Shown: positions 43,494-52,898, counted from the first letter of the stretch. The stretch is 64,000 nt of DNA from Colimorpha_A sp900556615 (GCA_963598415.1 CAVBUH010000047.1:155364-219363); one strand, 5' to 3'. Program-made: numbers and translations. The notes: a model not told the origin generated them from the sequence alone.

Positions 43494-43530
43494 TGAAAGG
43501 ATGTCCGCTGACGGACAAAAATCGTTATGA
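43494..43530 (+). promoter_or_regulatory. Nine-codon upstream reading frame and hairpin before the DUF4432 gene
   Basis: GAAAGG is followed at once by ATG 43501, a frame reading MSADGQKSL and ending in TGA 43528-43530, which overlaps the DUF4432 ATG at 43527 (ATGA). A 5-bp stem GTCCG/CGGAC (43503-43507, 43512-43516) sits in it; folding would bring GAAAGG to a useful distance from ATG 43527. Confidence 0.4.
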
Positions 43531-44492
43531 GAGAGTACATAGGCAACAATTCACAGCTTTTTGATGTAAGACAATATACTCTTACCGATGGAAAAGCAAA
43601 CGGTACAAAAGCCGTAAACATCTGGAACGGAGGTAATCTCAGTTTTACGATTCTTCCTGACAGATGCCTCGACATCGCGGAAGTAAGATACAACGGTAAT
43701 AACATGTCGTATATTACACCGAGCGGAATCGTAAATCCGAAATATTTCGATCCGGACGGAACAAGCTGGCTTCGTTCCTTCGGCGGCGGATTTCTTACCA
43801 CCTGCGGGCTTCAGAACATCGGCACCGCCGACGGGACCGCTGATCTTACCATGCACGGCAGAATCGCAAATATTCCCTGTGAAAACCTTTGTGTTGATCT
43901 CGCTCCCGACGGTCTCAGTGTCACAATAAAGGGAACCGCAAGAGAAGCGGTGCTTTTCGGTTGCAAGCTTTCGCTCAGACGGGAATACCGCTGCGCTTAC
44001 GGAGAGGACAAGATTCATTTTACCGACGTAATCACAAATGAAGGCTTTGAAAAAATTCCTGTATCGATTCTCTATCATATGAATATCGGATATCCTCTTC
44101 TTTCTGAAAAGGCAAAATTGGTAATTCCTTCTGCCGACATATCTGCAAGAGACGATCATGCAAAAGAAAATATCAATGATTGGAACAAAATCACCGCTCC
44201 GCAGCACGGTTTTCAGGAAATGTGCTACTATCATAAGCTTGAGGAAAACTGTTACGGAATAGACAATCCTTCCATCGGTACGAGTATGCGTATCTCCTTT
44301 GAATCAAACGGCATGCTCGACCGTCTTGTGCAGTGGAGAATGCTTGGGGAATGCGAATATGTAATGGGACTGGAAGCGGCTTCCTGTACTCTTGAAGGAC
44401 GCCGGGACGCTGTGAAAAACGGCTCTCAGAAGTATCTCGAACCTGAAGAAAGCTTTACAAACAGCTTCTGTATCAGCTTTAAAGCTATTTGA
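43527..44492 (+). CDS. DUF4432/aldose-1-epimerase-like protein
   Basis: 321 residues of beta-sandwich type. FTILPDRCLDIAEVRYNGNNMSYI, FLTTCGLQNIGTAD, MHGRIANIP and YHMNIGYPLL match the DUF4432 branch of galactose-mutarotase-like proteins. Possible active residues are the His in MHGR, the His in YHMN and Glu in MGLEAASC. Such proteins often accompany sugar-acid or uncommon sugar pathways, but no such genes are next to it. The start has no ordinary ribosome binding site. Confidence 0.75.
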   Translation: MREYIGNNSQLFDVRQYTLTDGKANGTKAVNIWNGGNLSFTILPDRCLDIAEVRYNGNNMSYITPSGIVNPKYFDPDGTSWLRSFGGGFLTTCGLQNIGTADGTADLTMHGRIANIPCENLCVDLAPDGLSVTIKGTAREAVLFGCKLSLRREYRCAYGEDKIHFTDVITNEGFEKIPVSILYHMNIGYPLLSEKAKLVIPSADISARDDHAKENINDWNKITAPQHGFQEMCYYHKLEENCYGIDNPSIGTSMRISFESNGMLDRLVQWRMLGECEYVMGLEAASCTLEGRRDAVKNGSQKYLEPEESFTNSFCISFKAI

Positions 44493-44497
44493 ATATT

Positions 44498-44929
44498 ATG
44501 AAGCTTCTTTCTGAGGTTTTTAAAAGGGTACTGCTGCCCGCATGCTTCTTCTTTACCGTTCTATGCTTTGTTTTTTCGGCTATTCTCAGTCTTTCCGACA
44601 CTTCTATGGCACTCCCGACCATTAATCTTAAAAATATCTGTCAGATATTTGTTTTTTCACTTGTGCTTGCAGCTTCCAATCTCCTTTTTTCAAGCAAAAA
44701 AATCAAATACGGGCTGGCGCTCCTTCTTCATTTTATCTGCTTTATAGCCGATATATCGATTGTATTCTTTCTGATAGGAAAACATTTTGAATCATCTAAA
44801 AATGCGCTTTCTATCCTGTTTGTGTTCGCTCTTGTGTATATAATGATCGCGGCAATTGCCACAACTGTACGGCACTTCATTCTTGCCGGTAAAAACACAC
44901 AAAAAACTTATAAACGTCAGTTCAGATGA
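44498..44929 (+). CDS. Small four-helix membrane protein (DUF3021-like)
   Basis: About 143 residues with four hydrophobic segments and a basic C-terminus (RHFILAGKNTQKTYKRQFR). Size and layout resemble DUF3021 proteins, but sequence support is weak. It begins 6 bases after the DUF4432 stop, or at TTG 44489 overlapping it, so the two are probably co-transcribed. No ribosome binding site is clear. Function unknown. Confidence 0.5.
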   Translation: MKLLSEVFKRVLLPACFFFTVLCFVFSAILSLSDTSMALPTINLKNICQIFVFSLVLAASNLLFSSKKIKYGLALLLHFICFIADISIVFFLIGKHFESSKNALSILFVFALVYIMIAAIATTVRHFILAGKNTQKTYKRQFR

Positions 44930-44958
44930 GAAAAATAAAAAGGGCATTGTAAAAAAAG

Positions 44959-45137
44959 TTAAGGCCGCACTGCTGGGTGAACAGCTAACGCCTTTTTGCG
45001 CATATGCTTGCACCTATTCCGTCATACTTCAAGAATTTCATCGACAGAGAAGTCGCGCTTGCTTCCGCAATTTGTATTGTCTGACGAAAAATCCGGCGGC
45101 GCAACTGTACAACAATCATTGTGCGATTTTACCTTAA
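44959..45137 (-). repeat. TTAA-bounded palindromic repeat, copy 5 (reverse, most diverged)
   Basis: 179 bp, TTAAGGCCGCACTG at the left and GATTTTACCTTAA at the right. Inner and outer end bases have diverged, but TTAA is intact on both sides. Confidence 0.8.
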
Positions 45138-45527
45138 GTTTATTTTACACACGCTGTGAATTTCTCCTCACCGATGTATATTATATTGCCTCAAGCAGGG
45201 TAAACTCAACTGTTCGCAGAAGCAAATCGCAGTAAAGAAGCTGTTAAAAGCAAATGTCTTTAACAGCTTCTCTGCGTTCTTATCCGTTAACTATACCCAT
45301 TCAACCAGCATCTAAAACAATAACCGCAATAAAAATACGATGAACAACATTTAAGTCTGTGCAAGAGAAGTTGTCAATAACGAGCTGATTTACGCATAAA
45401 TATAAAATCAGGGCGAAGATACATTCATTGGTATTTTCGCCCTTTGTCTGTTTTCCCTTTTGTAACGGAATTACAGCAATACTTTTTGTTGGGGTATCTA
45501 TCCATCCATGCTTACATAGGAAAATAA
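45138..45527. other. Intergenic stretch with two hairpins
   Basis: No gene. A 13-bp stem AGAAGCTGTTAAA (45236-45248) pairs with TTTAACAGCTTCT (45259-45271), and GGGCGAAGATAC (45411-45422) pairs with GTATTTTCGCCC (45431-45442) with one mismatch. The second has T-rich sequence on the right and AAATATAAAA on the left, so it can terminate the minus-strand lipoprotein gene. Confidence 0.5.
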
Positions 45528-46442
45528 TCAGTCTGGAATAACTCCTTTAAAGGTGATTTCGATTTCTACCCACTCGTCTATGTCTGTCTGAATAGAAGAA
45601 GAAAATTCTAAGTTTTCCCATACTTTCACCTCTACACTATTGCCGCTGGCATCTTCGGCATAAAAATCGTACAACGGGACATAGTACCAAACATAGTTTC
45701 CCTCTTTCCCCTCCGGATGTTCTTCTACATTCAAAGAGTATCCATTCCCTTTCAATAATTCAACATAATTTTTAGCTACGGTTATACGTTCCTCCTTGCT
45801 GCAACCCAAAACAGGCTTCAGTGTATGCACTATCACTTTCTTTTTATCGTTATCAAAAATATTCCAGGCGCCTTCCGGGAGCTCCGGCAAATTATAGCCG
45901 TTCAAGTTTCTCGCTCTGACTGTAACAGTTAAAGTACCAGTGTCTTCCAGTCCCTGCTCAGCGCGTCTTTCTAATTCGGTAAAACTGATGATGGATTCTG
46001 TTCCGGTATACTGAAACTTATATTTGATTTCATAAGCTAAATTATCAGCCTCAATTTCACTGCCCATAGAGTAACTCTGAATGCAGAACCCTTTTTCTAC
46101 CAGCCTATCCTTGTAATCCAGTACATCCCGATAAGAAATGTTTTCGATAGTGTATGTCTCATAATCTGCTCCGCTGTCTGAAAGGATAAAGTTTTCAGGT
46201 TTAATGTCTTCGGCTATAATAAGTTTCTCAGCTTCTGTCGTCTCGTCGCCGTTGCCAGAAGGATCGGTATCGCCTTGTGATCCCTCTGGTGCCAAGGTTT
46301 CGGAAATATCAGGGATTTCAGTCTCTGTAACATCTCCATCTCCCGTATTATCAGAAACATTCGACCTTTTAGTGCTGTTCCCGCAAGCAGCAAGTGACAT
46401 CACCATAATCAGAGTAAAGATTAGTGCTAAAATTCGTTTCAT
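45528..46442 (-). CDS. Lipoprotein of unknown function
   Basis: 304 residues. A lipoprotein signal peptide with lipobox LAAC is followed by an acidic, Thr/Ser/Gly-rich linker of about 45 residues and a folded domain without a match I know (FILSDSGADYETYTIENISY, FTELERRAEQGLEDTG, YNLPELPEGAWNIFDNDKKK). It would be tethered to the outer face of the membrane. An AGGAGG site lies upstream. Both sides are hairpin-rich non-coding DNA, so it is isolated from other genes and may be an accessory gene. Confidence 0.65.
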   Translation of the reverse strand: MKRILALIFTLIMVMSLAACGNSTKRSNVSDNTGDGDVTETEIPDISETLAPEGSQGDTDPSGNGDETTEAEKLIIAEDIKPENFILSDSGADYETYTIENISYRDVLDYKDRLVEKGFCIQSYSMGSEIEADNLAYEIKYKFQYTGTESIISFTELERRAEQGLEDTGTLTVTVRARNLNGYNLPELPEGAWNIFDNDKKKVIVHTLKPVLGCSKEERITVAKNYVELLKGNGYSLNVEEHPEGKEGNYVWYYVPLYDFYAEDASGNSVEVKVWENLEFSSSIQTDIDEWVEIEITFKGVIPD

Positions 46443-46520
46443 TTTGTGTCCTCCTAATGTTTATAATTAAAAAGTGCGACTACCGAAGCAGCCGCACAAA
46501 AAACACAAACTCCGATAGTC

Positions 46521-46656
46521 GCCAAACTAACTGATATAGCAAGAGCCTTGCTTATACACAGGGGAATTTGCATTTTTATCAAATTCATTGTATATAAGCG
46601 CAAAAAGGGTATAGTATCCCCATAGGCTCATTTCTAATCTATTCAGTTAGTTTGGC
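46521..46656. repeat. 136-bp element with 14-bp perfect terminal inverted repeats
   Basis: GCCAAACTAACTGA (46521-46534) and its exact reverse complement (46643-46656) enclose AT-rich DNA with no gene. Flanking it, ATACCACA (46666-46673) also pairs with TGTGGTAT (46728-46735). It may be a small transposable element or a structured RNA. Confidence 0.5.
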
Positions 46657-46775
46657 TCAATCATTATACCACATCTCTTGCAAAAATGATAGATAATTTT
46701 GTAAATATTCTTGATTTTCGCAAGCTTTGTGGTATAGGATTCACTTTCTCCATCGGTTAATCCACCATATATAAT

Positions 46776-47067
46776 GAGGCAGTCGCACTAATGTGCGACT
46801 GCCTCACGAAGTCGGGTTTTGCGGATGAAATCCGCAATTTTGACCATTTAAATTCATAATAATTCAAAGAAAATACAGTCAAAAACACCCGATTCGGCAT
46901 TTTCCCGGTTTCCTGACCGGAAAAATGCCGGGCTTGTTGCTTAACGCAACAGCCCGGATGTTTCGTATATCGTGATCATCTGTCACTCTTTGGGGATTTC
47001 TTTCTCTGTTTTGACAGCACAGAATGAACAGCTTGTTCGTTCTGTACTAATCACGAACGCATTCGTG
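46776..47067. other. Cluster of six hairpins downstream of the FAD oxidoreductase gene
   Basis: Six hairpins in 292 bp: GAGGCAGTCGCAC/GTGCGACTGCCTC (46776-46805); TTGCGGAT/ATCCGCAA (46819-46837, then TTTTG); CGGCATTTT..CCGGT/ACCGG..AAAATGCCG (46895-46930); CCGGGCTTGTTGC/GCAACAGCCCGG (46928-46957); ACAGAATGAACA/TGTTCGTTCTGT (47019-47045); CACGAA/TTCGTG (47052-47067). No open frame is convincing. Some are likely terminators of the minus-strand operon; the density is unusual. Confidence 0.5.
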
Positions 47068-47102
47068 GTTATTCAGCAGACATGATTTTATATGAGAAGC
47101 CG

Positions 47103-48362
47103 TTATGATTCCCCTATAAAAGCACCGTTTTTCTTAAGTATCGCACGAAGCTGCATCACATCCACTTCCGATACTGACCGCCCATCCTCTGCCGCAAGCG
47201 CTGCTGCTGTTCCTGCAGCCTCCCCGAGAGTACACACAATCGGCATAATACGAATCGACGCCTGCGCTTCATGAGTTGCCGATATACAGCGACCGGCAAT
47301 CAGCAAATTGCGTGCATTTCTGGGTATAAGACTCCTGTATGGGATTGTATAATACGCTCCGTCGGGAAAATAATAGTGACTGGTGCCGGAGCCGGTCGGA
47401 TTGTGAATATCGATATCATAGTTTCCCGTAGCTACCGAATCCGGAAAAACAACACAAGCCTTCAATTCCTCTCCCGTAAGAATATGTTCGCCTATGATTC
47501 TTCGGCTTTCTCTGACTCCCGTCTGAACCGCTGAACTCAGGATTTCTGCCTTTTCAAAACCGGGCACAACTCGTTTCAGCACGGAAAGAAGCTCGAACGC
47601 CTGTTCCCGCGCTTCCATATCTGCTTTTGATACATCAAAGCAGTCCACCGGATTTCGGTTTATCACTCTGGTCGCATTCAAATGCACAATGCCGGGAAAC
47701 ATGGTAGGAATAACCATGATGGTATCCATGGGATTTTTAATGTATCCCTTTTTCTTTTCCTCCTGCCATATGCCCATGATCTTTCCTCGGTATAATTCGT
47801 ATTGATCGGGATCAACATTTCCTATAGTAAAACAGAGCGTCATTGGCTGGCAGAGTCCATCCTCATCCCTTCCGAGCATATACGGAAAGCCTGCCGAAAA
47901 AGCAAGATCGGCATCTCCCGTCGCATCAATAAAATAACGTCCTTCCAGCGTTATTATCCCGGACTTGTTAGCAACGACAACAGAGTTAACCATATTGTCA
48001 TTACAGAAAACACCGGTAAGCGTACTGTTAAATAAAATTTCCGCTCCCGAATCAATCAGCTTTCGATTCAATATCAGCTTGAGATACTCCGGATTGAAAA
48101 CCATGCCTTTCATAGCATTCATCGTTCTCAAGGAGGCTGTCAGTTCTTCAAAAATTCCTCTCGACAGAAGTTTTTTTTCATGAGTTAAGGGATCTGTCGT
48201 CCAGTAATTCATAAAGGGGTTGACAAGCATGGCAGAAGGTGCGCCGCCGAGACAATTCAATCTTTCGACCAGCAAAACCTCGGCTCCCCCTCTCGCTGCC
48301 GCAAGCGCAGCAGCAGAGCCGGCAAATCCACCCCCTATTACCACGACATCATACTTCTTCAT
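47103..48362 (-). CDS. FAD-dependent oxidoreductase (FAD_oxidored family)
   Basis: 419 residues. The N-terminal FAD-binding motif is VVVIGGGFAGSAAALAAARGG, followed by an acidic strand end (LLVERLNCLGGAPS) and YFIDATGDADLAFSAG. The C-terminal NLLIAGRCISATHEAQASIR closes the FAD site. Members include dehydrogenases and reductases acting on small acids or sugars; the substrate is unknown. Its ATG lies inside the last codons of aspS (14-bp overlap), so it is translated with AspRS. Confidence 0.8.
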   Translation of the reverse strand: MKKYDVVVIGGGFAGSAAALAAARGGAEVLLVERLNCLGGAPSAMLVNPFMNYWTTDPLTHEKKLLSRGIFEELTASLRTMNAMKGMVFNPEYLKLILNRKLIDSGAEILFNSTLTGVFCNDNMVNSVVVANKSGIITLEGRYFIDATGDADLAFSAGFPYMLGRDEDGLCQPMTLCFTIGNVDPDQYELYRGKIMGIWQEEKKKGYIKNPMDTIMVIPTMFPGIVHLNATRVINRNPVDCFDVSKADMEAREQAFELLSVLKRVVPGFEKAEILSSAVQTGVRESRRIIGEHILTGEELKACVVFPDSVATGNYDIDIHNPTGSGTSHYYFPDGAYYTIPYRSLIPRNARNLLIAGRCISATHEAQASIRIMPIVCTLGEAAGTAAALAAEDGRSVSEVDVMQLRAILKKNGAFIGES

Positions 48363-50133
48363 CGGTCACGGCAATCGCAAGCTCATCAAGCGCCTTCGGA
48401 TCGGCAAATGTCGGACATTTCGTCATAAGCTCTGAAGCGTTCTGAACCTTGGGGAAAGCAATAACATCGCGGATATCGTCAATTCCGAGAAGAAGCGCGG
48501 TTAGGCGGTCAAGGCCGAAAGCAAGACCTCCGTGAGGGGGCGTACCGTACTTGAAAGCCTCGAGCAGAAAGCCGAACTTCGCATTCGCATCTTCCTCCGT
48601 AAAGCCGAGAGCCTTGAACATTTTATTCTGTATGTCCGATGTATGAATTCTGATAGAACCGCCTCCCGCCTCTGTACCGTTGATTACAATATCGTATGCA
48701 ATCGAACGAACTTTTTCGGGTGAGCTCTCAAGCAACTCGATATCTTCCGCCATAGGCATCGTAAAGGGATGATGCTTGGCATAATATCTGCCGTCCTCCT
48801 CACTGTATTCAAGAAGCGGAAATTCGGTAACCCAGAGCAGCTTATAGACCGACGGATCGATAAGCCCCATTTTTTTGGCTACCTCACAGCGAAGCGCACC
48901 GAGAGAGTCCAAAACAATGCTGTTTTTATCAGCAACAATAAGTACAAGGTCTCCTTCTTCAACCTCAAGAAGCTTCAAAACCGCCGCATTTTCTTCCTCC
49001 GTAAGGAATTTAGCATATGATGAGGATATCTCTCCGCCGTTATTCTTATACCATGCAAGTCCTTTGGCTTTGAATGTCTTTGCAAATTCCGTAAGCGAAT
49101 CAATTTCTTTTCTTGAGAATCTGGCGCCGCCCTTGATATTGATACCACGGACACTTCCCTTGTTCTCAATGGCACCAGCAAACACCTTGAAGCCACAGCC
49201 TGCAAGCACTGAGGATAGATCCTTTATCTCAAAACCAAAGCGGAGATCAGGCTTATCGGACCCGAAACGGTTCATGGCTTCCTCATATGTCATCCTCTGA
49301 AGCGGAAGCTCAAGATCAATACCCTTGAATTCCTTAAATACCTTTTTAAGAAAACCTTCCGTCATCGAAATTACGTCGTCCTGCGTAACAAAGGACATTT
49401 CGAGGTCGATTTGCGTAAATTCCGGCTGACGGTCGGCACGAAGGTCCTCGTCACGGAAACAGCGCGCTATCTGAACATACCGATCAAATCCCGAAAGCAT
49501 AAGAAGCTGCTTGTAAAGCTGCGGCGACTGCGGAAGCGCATAGAATTTACCGTGGTGAACGCGGCTCGGCACAAGATAATCACGGGCGCCCTCCGGTGTA
49601 GGAGCGATAAGATTAGGCGTTTCTATTTCAACAAATCCGTTGTCGGCAAAATATTCTCTCGCTATACGGGCAATCTTCGCTCGATTGATGATATTCCCCT
49701 GCAGATCCGGACGGCGAAGATCAAGGTATCTGTGCCTGAGACGAAGCTCGGGACGTACATTACTGTTTTCGACAATTTCAAAAGGCGGCGTCTGGGCAGA
49801 CGAAAGGATTTTCAACTCATCAACCGCAATTTCAATATGCCCGGTGGGAATCGTATCGTTCACTGATGAACGCATTCTGACAACTCCCTTGGCACAAACG
49901 ACATATTCTGAGCGAACCGAAAAAGCCATATCAAACACATCTCTTGCCGTACTGTCGTCAAAAGCAAGCTGAACGATTCCGCTTCTGTCTCTCAAATCGA
50001 TGAAAATCAGGCTTCCGAGATCGCGCGCACGCTGAACCCATCCCATGGCGCAAACCCGATTGCCGATATCGCTCTCACGAAATTCTCCGCAATATTTTGT
50101 TCTTTTGTCCTCATTGGTCAATAGCTGTGACAT
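48349..50133 (-). CDS. aspS: Aspartyl-tRNA synthetase
   Basis: 594 residues, bacterial type. An N-terminal OB-fold anticodon domain (VCAMGWVQRARDLGSLIFIDLRDRSG, not continuous with the next) is followed by the class II core with motif 2 (ARCFRDEDLRADRQPEFTQID), the GAD insertion domain typical of bacterial AspRS and motif 3 (GGLAFGLDRLTALLLG). It charges tRNA-Asp. A repeat (copy 6) lies between it and mutS2. No T-box leader is visible. Confidence 0.95.
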   Translation of the reverse strand: MSQLLTNEDKRTKYCGEFRESDIGNRVCAMGWVQRARDLGSLIFIDLRDRSGIVQLAFDDSTARDVFDMAFSVRSEYVVCAKGVVRMRSSVNDTIPTGHIEIAVDELKILSSAQTPPFEIVENSNVRPELRLRHRYLDLRRPDLQGNIINRAKIARIAREYFADNGFVEIETPNLIAPTPEGARDYLVPSRVHHGKFYALPQSPQLYKQLLMLSGFDRYVQIARCFRDEDLRADRQPEFTQIDLEMSFVTQDDVISMTEGFLKKVFKEFKGIDLELPLQRMTYEEAMNRFGSDKPDLRFGFEIKDLSSVLAGCGFKVFAGAIENKGSVRGINIKGGARFSRKEIDSLTEFAKTFKAKGLAWYKNNGGEISSSYAKFLTEEENAAVLKLLEVEEGDLVLIVADKNSIVLDSLGALRCEVAKKMGLIDPSVYKLLWVTEFPLLEYSEEDGRYYAKHHPFTMPMAEDIELLESSPEKVRSIAYDIVINGTEAGGGSIRIHTSDIQNKMFKALGFTEEDANAKFGFLLEAFKYGTPPHGGLAFGLDRLTALLLGIDDIRDVIAFPKVQNASELMTKCPTFADPKALDELAIAVTDEEV

Positions 50134-50181
50134 AACTTATTCCTGTCCTTTATAAAAATATTCCTTATTATTACAAGTATT

Positions 50182-50361
50182 TTAAGTCAATACCGCCGGG
50201 TGCAAGGCTAACGCCTTTATTGCGCATTTGCCTGCATCTATTTCGTCATACTTCACAAAATTCGTCGGCAGAGGAGTTACTCTTGCCTTCTCAATTGGTA
50301 TTGTCTGACGAAAAATCCGGCGGCGAAGCTGCACAACAATCATTGTGCGGTATTGCCTTAA
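50182..50361 (-). repeat. TTAA-bounded palindromic repeat, copy 6 (reverse)
   Basis: 180 bp, TTAAGTCAATACCGC to GCGGTATTGCCTTAA. It lies 48 bp upstream of the aspS start, between mutS2 and aspS. A left-end G-to-T change (AAGTC) still leaves TTAA intact. Confidence 0.85.
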
Positions 50362-50418
50362 TATTATAGCATATTGGCACGGCAGTGTCAATACAGGATA
50401 AATCCCCCTGTTAAAGGA

Positions 50419-52821
50419 TCACTTCAGTTCCACGACCGTTACACCGCTGTCGCCCTCTCCGTAAATACCACCACGAAAACTCTTCACTCGGCTGTCCGAC
50501 TTAAGACGCTTGGCAAGAGCCGCCCGAAGCGCCCCGGTTCCCTTACCGTGAATTAGCGTAACGTTTTTAACGTTAGCCATAATCGCTTCATCAAGATACT
50601 TATCCACCATAAACCACGCGTCATCCCCAAGCTGCCCACGGAGATCAATCGACGGCGAGAAGGTATTATTCACCGCAGCTTGATATTTTGACGCGGCGAT
50701 ACGCTTTCTATCGGATGTCGTTACCGTCGCCGCCTCCTCAATCAACCGCAAATTCTTAATATTGGTTTTGGTATTGAGAAATCCTGTTTTGACAGTAACA
50801 TTGCCGTTTTTATCGGGTGAATCGGTAAGAGTTCCCCGCTGATTGAGATTAACGATAAGCACCGTATCCCCTTTTTTCAACGCTCTCGGCAGAACATAGT
50901 CACCATCCTCTGTCTCGTAAACGGGATTAACTTCATCGGCAGCCTCCCTAAGTCTGCGCCGGATACTTTTTCGTCCTTCATCAAGCGCTTCGGCAAGGCG
51001 ACCGCTTTCCTGCTGCTTTTTAATCGCTTCAAGCTGCTGCATTACATACTCGCTTGTAGCTCTTGCGCTCTCGATAATCTGAACCGCTTTTTCCTGAGCT
51101 TTTTCAAGCTCTCTTTCGGAAATTTCCGCCTTTTTTTTCAGCTTCCTTTCCTCGGCGTCTCGGAAAGCCTCGTATTCGCGCTTTTCTCTTATCGCCTCAT
51201 CTCGCTCTCTTTCCGCCTCGATCCGGTTTTTTTCAAGCTCCTCAATAACCTGTTCAAAGCGTCTGTTATCGGAGGAAAGCCTTGATTTCGCAGCCTCGAT
51301 AATATCCTCTCCGATTCCAAGCTTGCCCGATATCGCAAAAGCGTTGGACTTTCCCGGCGTACCGATAATCAGGCGATATGTTGGCTTCAGCGTTTCAACA
51401 TCAAATTCGCAGGAAGCGTTGGTAACGCCTTCGGTTTCAAGAGCATACGCCTTTATCTCGGCATAATGCGTGGTAGCCGCGCAAAGCGCGCCGTAAGATC
51501 TGACCTTTTCAATAATTGCCATAGCAAGAGCCGCGCCCTCCGTCGGATCCGTTCCGGCACCAAGCTCATCAAAAAGAACAAGACTTTTATCGGATATTTG
51601 GGAAAGAATATCCACAATATTCACCATATGAGCGGAAAAGGTCGAAAGCGACTGCTCTATACTCTGCTCATCGCCTATATCGGCAAGCACCGAATCAAAT
51701 ACGCAGACCTCCGAAGCGTCGGCGCAAGGAATATGAAGTCCCGCCTGCGCCATCATTGCCATAAGACCGACGGTTTTCAGCGATACCGTTTTTCCTCCGG
51801 TATTCGGACCGGTTATCACCATAGTATCATAGCTTCCGCCAAGCTCAACGGTAACCGGAACCACCTTTTTTCTGTCGATAAGCGGATGTCTCGCCTTACG
51901 TAAAAGCATATATTTTCTGTCGTTCATAATCGGCTCGGCAGAATCGGTACGGCAGGAAAGCTCACCCTTTGCAAAGATAAAAGCAAGCTCAGTTGCATTA
52001 TAATAATCGGCAGTAATTACACCACTGTTTGCGGCGCAATCGGCGGACAGTTCGGCAAGAATACGCTCGATCTCCCTTTCTTCACGCTTTTCAAGAGCTT
52101 TAAGCTCGTTATTGGAATCCACAACGGCAAGCGGCTCTATAAAAAGTGTTGCCCCGGAAGCAGAGGTATCATGAACAAGTCCCTTGATTTCGTTTTTATA
52201 TTCCGCCTTGACGGGAACAACATACCGACCGTTCCGGAGCGTAACAATATTCTCCTGAAGATACTTTCCGAAAGCGCCGCTTACATATCTTTGAAGATTA
52301 TCTTTAATTCTGTTATTCTCCGCTCTGATACGCCGCCTGATATCGGCAAGCTCCGGACTCGCCTCGTCGGCAATCATATCTTCGGCAAGTATCGCCTTTG
52401 TGATCTTCACTTCAAGCGGTCGGTCGGAAACAAGTCTGCCGAAAATCTCACGCAGCCCCTCTCCGACATCTCCCTCCCGCCTGTCGCCGAAAAAATAATC
52501 AGAAAGCCGTCTTGCGATACTGAGCAGAGCGGCAACATCAAGAAGCTCTGTCGGCGTCATTGAAGCACCCTTTTCTGCTCGCTCTATCGACGCGGTGATA
52601 TCTTTGATATTTCCGAAGGAGGGCATTCCCTTGGAAATAATCAAACGCTTCGCTTCGCTCGTCTGAAGCTGTTTGCGTCTTATAGACGAAATGTCATTAT
52701 CCGGCGTTATCCGCACGGCGAGCGCCTTGGCTCCCTCGGTCGGCGCACATTCCGCAAGCATCGCCGCTATTTTATCAAATTCAAGTGTGCGGATGGCTTT
52801 ATCATAATAGGTTTTACTCAC
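50419..52821 (-). CDS. mutS2: Endonuclease MutS2
   Basis: 800 residues. It has an N-terminal clamp/lever region, an ABC-type ATPase with Walker A TGPNTGGKTVSLKT and LFDELGAGTDPTEGAALA, a long coiled coil (about residues 510-640), and a C-terminal Smr nuclease domain (SIDLRGQLGDDAWFMV, NVTLIHGKGTGALRAAL). MutS2 is known for suppressing recombination and rescuing collided ribosomes. The start is GTG 52821 with AAAGGA eight bases before. It is in the era-recO transcription direction. Confidence 0.93.
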   Translation of the reverse strand: MSKTYYDKAIRTLEFDKIAAMLAECAPTEGAKALAVRITPDNDISSIRRKQLQTSEAKRLIISKGMPSFGNIKDITASIERAEKGASMTPTELLDVAALLSIARRLSDYFFGDRREGDVGEGLREIFGRLVSDRPLEVKITKAILAEDMIADEASPELADIRRRIRAENNRIKDNLQRYVSGAFGKYLQENIVTLRNGRYVVPVKAEYKNEIKGLVHDTSASGATLFIEPLAVVDSNNELKALEKREEREIERILAELSADCAANSGVITADYYNATELAFIFAKGELSCRTDSAEPIMNDRKYMLLRKARHPLIDRKKVVPVTVELGGSYDTMVITGPNTGGKTVSLKTVGLMAMMAQAGLHIPCADASEVCVFDSVLADIGDEQSIEQSLSTFSAHMVNIVDILSQISDKSLVLFDELGAGTDPTEGAALAMAIIEKVRSYGALCAATTHYAEIKAYALETEGVTNASCEFDVETLKPTYRLIIGTPGKSNAFAISGKLGIGEDIIEAAKSRLSSDNRRFEQVIEELEKNRIEAERERDEAIREKREYEAFRDAEERKLKKKAEISERELEKAQEKAVQIIESARATSEYVMQQLEAIKKQQESGRLAEALDEGRKSIRRRLREAADEVNPVYETEDGDYVLPRALKKGDTVLIVNLNQRGTLTDSPDKNGNVTVKTGFLNTKTNIKNLRLIEEAATVTTSDRKRIAASKYQAAVNNTFSPSIDLRGQLGDDAWFMVDKYLDEAIMANVKNVTLIHGKGTGALRAALAKRLKSDSRVKSFRGGIYGEGDSGVTVVELK

Positions 52822-52898
52822 TTTATTGTCCTTTCTTTTTGACTCTTCTCGGAAAACAATTCATCCGGAGAATGTCAAAGTAATATTCCGCAATCATA

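Noticed and set aside
46776..47067. CRISPR array
   Set aside because: The hairpins differ in sequence and spacing; there are no direct repeats with unique spacers and no cas genes.
50134..50418. T-box or other riboswitch before aspS, and likewise before lysS
   Set aside because: No T-box sequence or specifier stem; the space before aspS is filled by repeat copy 6, and lysS follows greA by 14 bp.
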